Shown here: positions 26,009 through 34,302 of the stretch, piece after piece
How the letters are laid out: each line of letters opens with the position of its first letter
Numbering within the stretch: the stretch's first letter is position 1
DNA from: Sphingobacterium corticibacterium
GTDB lineage: Bacteria; Bacteroidota; Bacteroidia; Sphingobacteriales; Sphingobacteriaceae
Direction of reading: 5' to 3'
Assembly (NCBI RefSeq): GCF_004208525.1
Contig: NZ_SGIT01000001.1
Span: 124,001 to 188,000 of the forward strand
DNA: 64,000 nt
The notes under the pieces: generated by a model
Databases searched by the model: none
What the model saw: only the letters and a program-made list of their open reading frames with translations
Told to the model about the DNA's origin: nothing
Position numbers and translations under genes: made by a program

Positions 26009-26049
26009 ATATTCCTATTTCGGAATATCTAACGTATGCACCAAAGTTA
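26009..26049 (-). promoter_or_regulatory. feo operon promoter with candidate operator
   Basis: A TAACTTTG -7 box (minus strand, 26042-26049) and, just downstream in the leader, the perfect inverted repeat ATATTCC-N6-GGAATAT (26009-26015, 26022-26028). The repeat is placed where a repressor would block transcription; a metal-sensing regulator is plausible, but the sequence is not a textbook Fur or DtxR box. Confidence 0.35.
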
Positions 26050-26092
26050 GTTAATTTAGACTGATTTTAAGGTCTAAAGGGGTAATTAACTT

Positions 26093-26959
26093 TTAATGCT
26101 CATGCTCATGCTCATGCTCATGCTCATGCTCATGCTCATGCTCATGCTCATGCTCATGGTCGTGGTCGTGGTCATGATGATCGTGATTGTGGTTATCGTG
26201 ATGCTCATGCCCTGGTGCATGATGATGGTCATGTCCATCAAATAGAAAGTTGGCTAACGATACGAGTACGCCTAATATGACAGCGATCATTTTCTTCCGA
26301 TTGAATTTATGATGATCTGCGGAACCCGATTCGAATAGGATAGTAGTGGAGATATGCAGAAATATACCGATGACAATCGCCATAATCTTATCGAAGTATT
26401 GGGTAATGTTTCCAATCTCGCCTTCACTTATTCCTTTGCTGGTCAGAAAACCTAGCGGTGTCATTATCGCAAATAGAAGGAGAAAGATGGCTATCTTTGT
26501 TTTTGAAAGTCGTGTATTAAGGAGCAGGCTGCCCAAAGCAAAAGCAGCGGGTACATGATGTATTGCTATACCGAAAACCAATTCTGCCTGGTGGCCGGCA
26601 GCCAAGGGCATGCCCTCCAGAAAAGCATGTAAACATAAACTTATCATAATACCCAATGGAAAAGCATGATGCGCACTATGGTGAATATGGCCATGCTCAA
26701 TACCTTGAGAAAATTGTTCCAATACCAGTTGGAATAGAAAACCGCCCAATATGTACAAACCAATTATTTCTGGACTGGTATTTTGGCTGATGTAAACGTG
26801 AGGTATTAAGTGCAACACGGTAATGCTAAACAAATAAGCGCCACTAAAGGAGAGGATAAGTTTAAGTAAATTCGTGTTGTTTCTTTTAACAAAGAACACC
26901 GATAAACCACTTAAAAAAGCCGAAATAAATAGAATACTGACGATTAATGACGAACTCAT
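26093..26959 (-). CDS. ZIP family metal transporter with His-Glu repeat tail
   Basis: 288 residues. About eight membrane segments with ZIP motifs: [13 protein letters not shown] in TM4 and [14 protein letters not shown] in TM5 hold the metal-site residues. The C-terminus is a long His-rich tail (HDHHHAPG, then HDHDH and a run of HE dipeptides) encoded by ten GCTCAT units. ZIP proteins import Zn2+, Fe2+ or Mn2+; the tail probably binds metal. It overlaps the upstream PAP2 gene by 4 bases and follows the feo operon in the same direction. Confidence 0.88.
   Translation of the reverse strand: MSSSLIVSILFISAFLSGLSVFFVKRNNTNLLKLILSFSGAYLFSITVLHLIPHVYISQNTSPEIIGLYILGGFLFQLVLEQFSQGIEHGHIHHSAHHAFPLGIMISLCLHAFLEGMPLAAGHQAELVFGIAIHHVPAAFALGSLLLNTRLSKTKIAIFLLLFAIMTPLGFLTSKGISEGEIGNITQYFDKIMAIVIGIFLHISTTILFESGSADHHKFNRKKMIAVILGVLVSLANFLFDGHDHHHAPGHEHHDNHNHDHHDHDHDHEHEHEHEHEHEHEHEHEHEH
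26098..26157 (-). repeat. Hexanucleotide tandem repeat (GCTCAT)10 inside the ZIP gene
   Basis: Ten perfect 6-base units, in frame, encoding His-Glu dipeptides at the very C-terminus. Slippage would lengthen or shorten the metal-binding tail without shifting the frame. Confidence 0.95.
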
Positions 26960-27549
26960 GTTGTTGCTGTAATAGAATTGGTTTTGAAAAAATCTGGAAA
27001 AAAGCGTTTAAATAAATAGCCGATTCCGGTACCGATTAGAATACCGAGAATAGCCCCACAAAGAATGTCGAAAGGATAGTGGACACCGACATATATTTGA
27101 GAAAAGCTAATTAGTGCGGCCCACGTGATACATAACCATAATGTATGTTTCCAACGTCGGCGGAATAAAACGATCCAAAAGAACGCCATGGCAAAATGGT
27201 TTGTGGCATGGGAAGACGTAAAGCTAAATCCGGAACCACAACGTACACGCACATTGGCTTCTGTTTTAAAAACCAAATCATTACAAGGACGTACACGCTT
27301 AACATTCTTTTTGATGACATGGGAAGACAGTGCATCCGAAATGCCAAAATTGGCTAATGTAAATGCAACAATCAATATGCCCATCTTACCGTAATGCTTG
27401 ATAAAAAAAATAATCAGAAATAGGTATAAAGGGGCCCATGTGTAAGGATTTCGTAGAATAGGTAGCAACCAATCAAAAAAAGGATTACTTAATCCTTGAT
27501 TAATGACTAAGAATATCTCTTGGTCAAAATGAATGAGTTGATTCAACAT
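26956..27549 (-). CDS. PAP2 family phosphatase
   Basis: 197 residues with about five membrane segments and the lipid-phosphatase motifs: KKNVKRVRP (motif 1), SSHATN (motif 2, catalytic His) and SQIYVGVHYPFD (motif 3, nucleophile His). In motif 3 the usual SR is SQ, which removes an Arg that normally contacts phosphate. Family members dephosphorylate undecaprenyl pyrophosphate, PGP or lipid A. Its stop overlaps the ZIP start by 4 bases. Confidence 0.85.
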   Translation of the reverse strand: MLNQLIHFDQEIFLVINQGLSNPFFDWLLPILRNPYTWAPLYLFLIIFFIKHYGKMGILIVAFTLANFGISDALSSHVIKKNVKRVRPCNDLVFKTEANVRVRCGSGFSFTSSHATNHFAMAFFWIVLFRRRWKHTLWLCITWAALISFSQIYVGVHYPFDILCGAILGILIGTGIGYLFKRFFPDFFKTNSITATT

Positions 27550-27752
27550 AGATTCTGTACTTGTTTAAATTATCCTTCAAAAGTAAAGAATAATTAGTAA
27601 CATTGTCGCCTTTTCATTAAATGATACAATGTTGCAACAAAAGTAGCGTTTTGAAATTTAAAAAAGCAAATTATTATAATTTATTATAAGAAAATTTAGG
27701 ATATAAAGCTATTTTTACGACTGCTTACATTGAGCGCTTTTAAATTTGAAAT

Positions 27753-29135
27753 ATGACACTTATAAAATCAATATCAGGTATCAGGGGTACAATTGGAGGT
27801 AAGCCGGGAGAAGGGCTTACTCCGATTGACATTGTTAAATTTACAGCAGCATTTGGTAAAATCCTTCTGCAGAAGACAGGTAATAGGAGGATTGTTGTAG
27901 GGCGTGATGCACGCTTGTCTGGAGAAATGGTAAGCAATTTAGTAGTAGGGACTTTACAAGGCATAGGCGCAGATGTGGTTAATTTGGGTTTATCAACAAC
28001 GCCTACGGTTGAAATCGCTGTACCAATGGAAGGGGCTGCTGGTGGAATTATTTTAACAGCCTCCCATAATCCTGGACAATGGAATGCCCTGAAACTATTG
28101 AATAGCAAAGGAGAATTTATCAATGATCAGGAGGGAAAAGAGGTTTTAGCGTTAGGGGAGAATCTGAATTTTGATTTTGCCGAAGTAGGGGATTTAGGTA
28201 AGGAAACAAAAGATGATAGTTATCTACAAAAACATATCGACGCTGTTTTAGCACTTCCGCTCGTGGATAAAGAGTCTATTCGCGAAGCAGGTTTTAAGAT
28301 AGCGGTAGATGCGGTGAATAGTACAGGTGGTATTTTTATCCCAGCTTTGCTAAACGCATTAGGGGTAGAAACCATTTATAAGATCCATTGTGAACCCAAT
28401 GGGGAGTTCCCTCATAATCCTGAACCGCTGAAAGAACATTTGGTAGACCTTTCCCAAGCTGTCTTGAATCATCATGCAGATTTAGGTATTGCTGTAGATC
28501 CCGACGTGGACCGTTTGGTATTTATGATGGAAGATGGAGAATTGTTTGGGGAGGAATATACATTGGTGGCTGTCGCTGACTATATTCTAGGGCATACCAA
28601 AGGCAACACGGTTTCCAACCTTTCTTCAACGCGCGCTTTGCGGGATGTGACTGTGAAACACGGAGGTGAATATTTTGCGGCGGCAGTAGGAGAAGTAAAT
28701 GTGGTCACAAAAATGAAAGCGGTAAATGCTGTCATTGGTGGTGAAGGTAACGGAGGAGTAATTTATCCAGACTCCCATTATGGACGTGATGCGCTGGTAG
28801 GCGTTGCACTGTTTTTAAGCCATTTGGCTAAATTGAAGAAAACGGCGTCTACCTACCGGTCGGAGTTGCCACAATATTTTATGTCGAAGAATAAAATTAC
28901 GTTAACACCGGATTTGGATATTGATGCCTTATTGCAAAAAATGGAAGAGAAATATAAAGAAGAGCAATATACGACGATCGACGGGTTGAAAATTGACTTT
29001 GAAAAGGAATGGGTACATCTCCGGAAATCGAATACAGAGCCGATTATCCGTATTTATTCGGAAGGGCCTACACCAGAAGCTGCGGATGCTATCGCGCAGA
29101 AGATTATCCGCGAAATAGAAGAAATCATCAAATAA
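27753..29135 (+). CDS. glmM: Phosphoglucosamine mutase (phosphohexomutase family)
   Basis: 460 residues with the four-domain phosphohexomutase signatures: phospho-Ser104 in TASHNP, the metal loop DPDVDR and the phosphate-binding RKSNTEPIIRIYSE at the C-terminus. In Bacteroidota this form is the GlmM candidate converting GlcN-6-P to GlcN-1-P for peptidoglycan and LPS; phosphomannomutase activity cannot be excluded. It stands alone, with a terminator at 29142. Confidence 0.85.
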   Translation: MTLIKSISGIRGTIGGKPGEGLTPIDIVKFTAAFGKILLQKTGNRRIVVGRDARLSGEMVSNLVVGTLQGIGADVVNLGLSTTPTVEIAVPMEGAAGGIILTASHNPGQWNALKLLNSKGEFINDQEGKEVLALGENLNFDFAEVGDLGKETKDDSYLQKHIDAVLALPLVDKESIREAGFKIAVDAVNSTGGIFIPALLNALGVETIYKIHCEPNGEFPHNPEPLKEHLVDLSQAVLNHHADLGIAVDPDVDRLVFMMEDGELFGEEYTLVAVADYILGHTKGNTVSNLSSTRALRDVTVKHGGEYFAAAVGEVNVVTKMKAVNAVIGGEGNGGVIYPDSHYGRDALVGVALFLSHLAKLKKTASTYRSELPQYFMSKNKITLTPDLDIDALLQKMEEKYKEEQYTTIDGLKIDFEKEWVHLRKSNTEPIIRIYSEGPTPEAADAIAQKIIREIEEIIK

Positions 29136-29141
29136 AATAAA

Positions 29142-29175
29142 AAAAGGAGATAACGCATGGTTATCTCCTTTTTCT
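29142..29175 (+). terminator. Terminator after glmM
   Basis: 13-bp perfect arms (29142-29154 and 29160-29172) around loop GCATG, followed by Ts. Confidence 0.8.
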
Positions 29176-29195
29176 TTTATAAGAATTCAATCTTA

Positions 29196-29639
29196 TTATT
29201 CCGCTACCACTTCAAATGGAATCTGAACTTTAACTTCTTTATGTAAGTTTAAGTTAGCGACGTATTCGCCGATTGTTTTAGGCTCCGTTTCGAAAGTGAT
29301 GCGACGACGATCAACTTCATACCCTTGTGTTTTCAATGCTTCCGCAATTTGGATGCTGTTTACTTTACCAAAGATTTTTCCAGTCTCACCAGCTTTAGCG
29401 CCAATGGTAAGTTTTATACTTTCCAATTTGTTCGCTAATTCTGCTGCGTCTTTCTTTATTTTTTCTTGTTTGAACTGAGCTTGCTTAGTGTTCTCAGCCA
29501 ATACCTTCTTAGCAGACGGTGTTGCTAGAATGGCAAATCCTTGAGGAATTAAGTAGTTGCGACCGTAACCTGGTTTTACGTTTACGACGTCGTCTTTCTC
29601 GCCAAGGTGTTTAATATCTTGTTTTAATATAACTTCCAT
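29196..29639 (-). CDS. rplI: 50S ribosomal protein L9
   Basis: 147 residues, standard L9: N-terminal MEVILKQDIKHLGEKDDVVNVKPGYGRNYLIPQGFA, here seen as the motif KPGYGRNYLIPQG, a long central helix and a C-terminal domain. Last gene of rpsF-rpsR-rplI, 12 bases after rpsR. Confidence 0.97.
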   Translation of the reverse strand: MEVILKQDIKHLGEKDDVVNVKPGYGRNYLIPQGFAILATPSAKKVLAENTKQAQFKQEKIKKDAAELANKLESIKLTIGAKAGETGKIFGKVNSIQIAEALKTQGYEVDRRRITFETEPKTIGEYVANLNLHKEVKVQIPFEVVAE

Positions 29640-29651
29640 GTCGTTTCCTCC

Positions 29652-29915
29652 TTATTTTAATGAATCAGCTACGTAAGGTAATAGTCCGATAATACGTGCA
29701 CGTTTAACGGCTTGAGCTACTTTACGTTGGAATTTCAATGATGTACCCGTTAGACGACGAGGTAAAATTTTACCTTGATCGTTTACAAATTTCAATAAGA
29801 AGTTTGCGTCTTTATAGTCGATATACTTAATACCGTTCTTTTTGAAACGGCAGTATTTCTTACGGTTGTCCTCTACTTTAGGGGCAGTTACGTATTGGAT
29901 GTTTTCGTTTGCCAT
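29652..29915 (-). CDS. rpsR: 30S ribosomal protein S18
   Basis: 87 residues with the S18 core [18 protein letters not shown] and [14 protein letters not shown]. Overlaps the rpsF stop by one base; translational coupling is typical for this operon. Confidence 0.97.
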   Translation of the reverse strand: MANENIQYVTAPKVEDNRKKYCRFKKNGIKYIDYKDANFLLKFVNDQGKILPRRLTGTSLKFQRKVAQAVKRARIIGLLPYVADSLK

Positions 29916-30283
29916 TAGTTTGCTACCTCCTCCGTTTTAGTTTCCGCTTTTTTGTTGAATGCACCGCTACGTTTTTTCTCATTGTAAGCTATTGCATGTT
30001 TGTCTAAAGCAATAGTTAAGAAACGCATCACACGCTCATCACGCTTATACTCAAGCTCTAGTTTTTTAATTAATTCACCCGGAGCCTTGAATTCAGTTAG
30101 GTGATAGAATCCAGTAGTTTTCTTCTGGATTGGATACGCTAATTTTTTCAAACCCCAATTGTCTTCAGCGACAATTTCGGCTCCGCCCTCAGTAAGGATG
30201 TTTTTGAATTTAGCGATAACTTCTTTCGCTACATCCTCTGAAAGCAACGGGGTAAGAATAATGACAGATTCGTACTGTTGCAT
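29915..30283 (-). CDS. rpsF: 30S ribosomal protein S6
   Basis: 122 residues, S6 fold ([47 protein letters not shown]). First gene of the operon; it heterodimerises with S18 on the 30S platform. In many bacteria the S6:S18 complex binds the rpsF leader; the leader here is short and no such structure was identified. Confidence 0.97.
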   Translation of the reverse strand: MQQYESVIILTPLLSEDVAKEVIAKFKNILTEGGAEIVAEDNWGLKKLAYPIQKKTTGFYHLTEFKAPGELIKKLELEYKRDERVMRFLTIALDKHAIAYNEKKRSGAFNKKAETKTEEVAN

Positions 30284-30351
30284 TGTGTTTAATAAATTTA
30301 ATTTAATTAATACTCGTACTTTTACGAGTGTGCAAAGATAATGATAAAGTT

Positions 30352-31224
30352 TTAATTTTTCAAATACTTGTCTAATGCTTTCTGACTTCGCTCAAAAGCT
30401 TTTCGTTGTTTATAATTCACCCATTTTTGCTTGAAGAGTTTTCGCATGATTTTGTCGGTATACCGGATGAAAAACACCTCGTTCAGCATATTAAAAAGCC
30501 TTTTTGGTGAACTAGGGAAAGAACGTAGGGTAACGGAGAAACCAGCCTCCAGATAGCGATTGAAATGCCAGTAGCCACTCGGCATAAAGAGTGCATCGCC
30601 GTGCTCCATAAAAATCTCATACCCCTTTGCATAACGTAATGCCGGAAACTGTGTATAGTCAGGATGTTCGTAATCTACATTATAAACAGTATGAACAGAA
30701 AGAGGAACTTTATATAGAAAAGCAGCTTCTTCGGGCGGAAATAATAATACTCTTTTTCGACCCTCGAATTGAAAATGCAATAAATCGCCCAGATCGACAT
30801 CATAGTGCATCAGCACACGTGCCTCACTGCCACCAAAAAACAGCGTCGGTATGCGTTTAAAATATTTAAAGCCTAAATCCGGATAAGAAAAATTCTGAAG
30901 CAACCCCGGTAACTTATCCGTAATGATATAGAAGAAAATCCGCAGATCAGAAGGTTGTTTTTTGATAAGATGGATGTAGTCACGCATTTTCATATGCGTG
31001 ACGGGTTCATCTGTTGCTTTATTAGGGTCAGCGGGTTTGTTATCATATAGTCCGACAATTTGTTCGCCTGCCTGCTCGTATATATAATCTAAATTCCATT
31101 TATCATATGCCTCCCATTTTTTAGCAAATTCTTTAATAAGAACAGGTTTTTGAGGCTTGAAGTATTTTTCTAGAAACACCTCTTTGCTTATATCATCCAC
31201 GATATCAATCTCCGATAAAATCAT
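30352..31224 (-). CDS. Cupin-like (JmjC-type) 2-oxoglutarate/Fe(II) hydroxylase family protein
   Basis: 290 residues, cupin_8 domain. The Fe(II) facial triad is plausible as HYDVD (His and Asp near residues 142-144) and the distal His in PSGYWHFNRY (about 230). Members hydroxylate protein or tRNA substrates; bacterial ones are poorly known. It is a separate transcript from the ribosomal operon next to it. Confidence 0.8.
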   Translation of the reverse strand: MILSEIDIVDDISKEVFLEKYFKPQKPVLIKEFAKKWEAYDKWNLDYIYEQAGEQIVGLYDNKPADPNKATDEPVTHMKMRDYIHLIKKQPSDLRIFFYIITDKLPGLLQNFSYPDLGFKYFKRIPTLFFGGSEARVLMHYDVDLGDLLHFQFEGRKRVLLFPPEEAAFLYKVPLSVHTVYNVDYEHPDYTQFPALRYAKGYEIFMEHGDALFMPSGYWHFNRYLEAGFSVTLRSFPSSPKRLFNMLNEVFFIRYTDKIMRKLFKQKWVNYKQRKAFERSQKALDKYLKN

Positions 31225-31409
31225 AGCTCTTCTTTTAATGTTTAAACCCTGAATAAATCTATTTTGTCCTCCTTCGCCATCAAAGACAAATTTAATAATG
31301 GAAAAGTAGCAAAAAAAATGTCAAAATTTTATCATACATAACCTTCCCGGAAACTAAGTTGGGAAGAAATACGTTACTATATTACAAAACTAGTGCTACA
31401 GCATTTATT

Positions 31410-31916
31410 ATGACATCAATAAAAAACGAATTAGTAGGAACTTGGAGACTTTTATCCTATATTGAAGTTCCCATAGAAGGAGATGATTCACTCTTTCCTA
31501 TGGGAAAGAATCCGTATGGAATACTTATGTACTCACCCGATGGTTATATGGCCGTGCAAGTCTCCAAAGATGAACGACTGCTTTATAAGAGTAACGACAA
31601 AATGATGGCCTCACAGGAAGAGATGGTCTCTTCCTTGCAGGGATATATTGCCTTTTGTGGAAAATACAAAGTGGATAATCGAAATGCGGTTGTCACCTAT
31701 TGCATTGAAAGTTCATTATTTCCAAATTGGAGAGACCAAATGCAACATCGGAAAATAGATTTCGAAGGCGATGTGCTTTACCTCAAATCTACGGAACCCA
31801 TTCTCTCTAACGGTATCTATGTAAACTCATATATGACTTGGCAGCGTATGGATCGTTCAGCAGATGAGGTTGTGGACAAACACTTACTCCGGGAGATAAG
31901 TCTAATAAAAAATTAA
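31410..31916 (+). CDS. Lipocalin-like domain protein
   Basis: 168 residues from the ATG at 31410 (MTSIKNELVGTW); the longer TTG frame is unlikely. The motif LVGTWRLLSYIEV, a GILMYSPDGYMAVQVS segment and a repeated beta pattern match the Lipocalin_5 family, which includes polyketide-related and stress proteins. No signal peptide. Function unknown. Confidence 0.78.
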   Translation: MTSIKNELVGTWRLLSYIEVPIEGDDSLFPMGKNPYGILMYSPDGYMAVQVSKDERLLYKSNDKMMASQEEMVSSLQGYIAFCGKYKVDNRNAVVTYCIESSLFPNWRDQMQHRKIDFEGDVLYLKSTEPILSNGIYVNSYMTWQRMDRSADEVVDKHLLREISLIKN

Positions 31917-31920
31917 TTAC

Positions 31921-31965
31921 ACAACATAAAAAAAGAGCGTTTTAAACGCTCTTTTTTTATGTTGT
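31921..31965. terminator. Bidirectional terminator in a 45-base palindrome
   Basis: 22-bp perfect arms (31921-31942, 31944-31965) around a single T, with AAAAAAAGAGCG/CGCTCTTTTTTT at the core. It serves the convergent lipocalin and TPR genes. Confidence 0.85.
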
Positions 31966-31984
31966 GTATGAGACAATATATTTA

Positions 31985-33169
31985 TTACTGTAGTGCATCA
32001 ATTTTAGCTTGTGTTTCGGCTGATTTCTCCTCATCTTCTAGGAAACTATAATAACCTCTTAAGCTTCGTAATGCGTCAACATCGTTTGGATCTAACGAAA
32101 TCACTTTTTCGAGATAAGGTAAAGCTTCTTTAATCTGCTCTTTAAGTGCAGTTACTTTTGCCGTGTAATCGGTATTGGACAACGTTTTATCGTCATTAAG
32201 CGCATTCAATTGACTTCCTACTTGATTGATAATCGTTGCGGAAAGGTTTTTATTAGCTTCTAAATAATCGGGATCTATTTCTACAGCCTTTTTGTATGCT
32301 TCGATAGCCTTTTCGTTGTTATTTGAGGTGGAATAAGCGATACCTAAATAGTAATGTAACGTTTTGTTGTTTGCGTCTTTTACAATTTGATTTTCGATTT
32401 CGCTGATTATTTTATCCTCGTTGCCCGTGATAAGGTTCAACTCTATATTTTGAACAGCGGCATTGTTGTCTTCCGGGTATTCTGCCGCGGCTATGGCAGC
32501 ATATTCCAAGGCTTTAGTAGTATCCTTAGCGGATAGATATAGCTTCGGTAAGTCTATCACGACGGAATTATGTTGCGAAAATTCTTTTCGCGGAATTAAT
32601 TCCTCAAAGTTTTTAATGGCGTTTGGATAATCCTGATTTTGGATAGCAGCTTGGGCAGAGTAGAAAAGTAATGTTGTATCTCCCGGACGATAATGCAATG
32701 CTCGTTCGAACGAGGTATAAGCTGTTTTAAAATCTTGACTGTTAAATGCATCGGCACCTTGGTCAAAATTATACTCGCCTAGAATCTGGCCTGCAGCAGT
32801 AATATTTTCTTTGTTCTTCTCATCAGTATCCAATTCTGTTGCTTTCTGAATACCTTCTTCTGCTGTTTTTGCTGCTTCTGCTGATTTTTCAGCGGTAGCC
32901 AGATTCGCATACACCAACGCATAAATAGTCCAAGTTTCGGGATCTTCTTTTGTTTTGTCATGTGTAATTGCTGCATCAATAGCTTCTTTAGCACTTTCCA
33001 AATCTTTTTTACCGAGTTGGGCTAATTGCTCCGAAGCGATATCGCTTCCCTTAAACTCTTGAAATTTCTGCAATCCTGCTTTGGCTTTTCTCAAATTGCC
33101 ACTTTGAGCGAAAGCAGTAGTTCCTGCCACCACTAATAGCGAAAATAATATTGCTTTTTTAAAATTCAT
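31985..33169 (-). CDS. Secreted TPR protein
   Basis: 394 residues. Signal peptide (ILFSLLVVAGTTAFAQ) followed by several tetratricopeptide repeats (AAYEAYKKAVEIDPDYLEA-like, ALHYRPGDTTLLFYSAQ). Probably a periplasmic protein-protein interaction scaffold. It is paired with the next TPR gene (2-base gap), and both follow gyrA. Confidence 0.8.
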   Translation of the reverse strand: MNFKKAILFSLLVVAGTTAFAQSGNLRKAKAGLQKFQEFKGSDIASEQLAQLGKKDLESAKEAIDAAITHDKTKEDPETWTIYALVYANLATAEKSAEAAKTAEEGIQKATELDTDEKNKENITAAGQILGEYNFDQGADAFNSQDFKTAYTSFERALHYRPGDTTLLFYSAQAAIQNQDYPNAIKNFEELIPRKEFSQHNSVVIDLPKLYLSAKDTTKALEYAAIAAAEYPEDNNAAVQNIELNLITGNEDKIISEIENQIVKDANNKTLHYYLGIAYSTSNNNEKAIEAYKKAVEIDPDYLEANKNLSATIINQVGSQLNALNDDKTLSNTDYTAKVTALKEQIKEALPYLEKVISLDPNDVDALRSLRGYYSFLEDEEKSAETQAKIDALQ

Positions 33170-33171
33170 AT

Positions 33172-34302
33172 CTAATTATTTGATAGTTGATTTAATAACA
33201 ATTTTACGCGATCTAATTGTGCGAGATCTCCTGATCTTTCATAATATAAAGAAAGAGACTTTAACGCATTAACGTCATAAGGACGAATTTCGTTTGCTTT
33301 TAACAATAAATTTTGTGCCTGATACTGCGCTTCTACATTATCACTGTCCTGCAGGAAATTGTTAAGAAAAATGAGACCTAAAGCGAGATTTGCTTCATAG
33401 TTATTTGGCTCAAGTTGCAATACCTTCCCGTAGTATCTTTTTGCAATTTCGATATTTCCTACGGATTCGTTTGCATACCCTGCCAAATAATTTAGTTCAA
33501 TATTTTCTGGTTCGTGGGCTACAGCCTCGTCAATAATCGGAGCGATTGCCTTGTATTCGTTTCGTTGTGCAAAGAGTTGAACCAAGTTCATCAACACCTG
33601 TTTATTTTCCGGAAACTTCGTGCGGGCATTGTGTAATGTGTTCAATACGGCTTGACTATCGCCGTTTCTTTTATGTACTTCTGCAAGCTCCAAATAATAT
33701 TCAACAGGTGCATCGCCTCTTTTTAATAAATTATTGTAGTAAGCTGTTGCTGCGGCGTATTGTTCGGTTTGTGCGGCCAAAAGAGCAAGATTATATGTTA
33801 CATCATAATTTTGAATGTTGAGGTCTCTCACTTTTAGATAGCTCTCGTAAGCACCTGCATAGTCTTCTTTCTCCAATGCTTTTTTAGCTTTGTAAATATG
33901 TGATGCAGCTAGATTTTGCTTGATGTAATTAAATTCAGAAGAATAATTTTCCCAATCGCGCTTTCTTATTTTGTTTACCGATTCATAGGTAATATCAATC
34001 GGATCACTAGGATTTTTTATGCTACGTGTAGAATCTGCATATGCCATAGCGCTATATATCATAGCACGGAGGACATTCACACGTGCACTATTTGAATCGC
34101 GACGGTTTTTGTACGTTTCGTCGATGAATTTTTTTGCACTCTCAAGATTCTTTAAATCACCGGACTGTGTATAGCGCGCAAAACTATTGCTACTTTCTTT
34201 ATAGTTGGATTGCGCGAAAGTTTGCGCTGAACCCAATAACAGCAAGCCCGAAATGATGGCGGGCAAGCATAATCCTAATTTATTCTTCGTTTTCTTCCGC
34301 AT
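33172..34302 (-). CDS. Secreted TPR protein, overlapping the gyrA end
   Basis: About 376 residues from the ATG at 34302 ([10 protein letters not shown]), followed by a signal peptide ([19 protein letters not shown]) and TPR repeats ([41 protein letters not shown]). An ATG at 34314 is equally usable. The longer frame to 34374 runs deep into gyrA and is not needed. It overlaps the gyrA stop by 23 bases, so it is probably in the gyrA transcript. Function unknown. Confidence 0.78.
   Translation of the reverse strand: MRKKTKNKLGLCLPAIISGLLLLGSAQTFAQSNYKESSNSFARYTQSGDLKNLESAKKFIDETYKNRRDSNSARVNVLRAMIYSAMAYADSTRSIKNPSDPIDITYESVNKIRKRDWENYSSEFNYIKQNLAASHIYKAKKALEKEDYAGAYESYLKVRDLNIQNYDVTYNLALLAAQTEQYAAATAYYNNLLKRGDAPVEYYLELAEVHKRNGDSQAVLNTLHNARTKFPENKQVLMNLVQLFAQRNEYKAIAPIIDEAVAHEPENIELNYLAGYANESVGNIEIAKRYYGKVLQLEPNNYEANLALGLIFLNNFLQDSDNVEAQYQAQNLLLKANEIRPYDVNALKSLSLYYERSGDLAQLDRVKLLLNQLSNN

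Noticed and set aside
26098..26157. CRISPR-like array
   Set aside because: Perfect 6-base tandem units without spacers, inside a coding frame. No CRISPR array is visible in the window.
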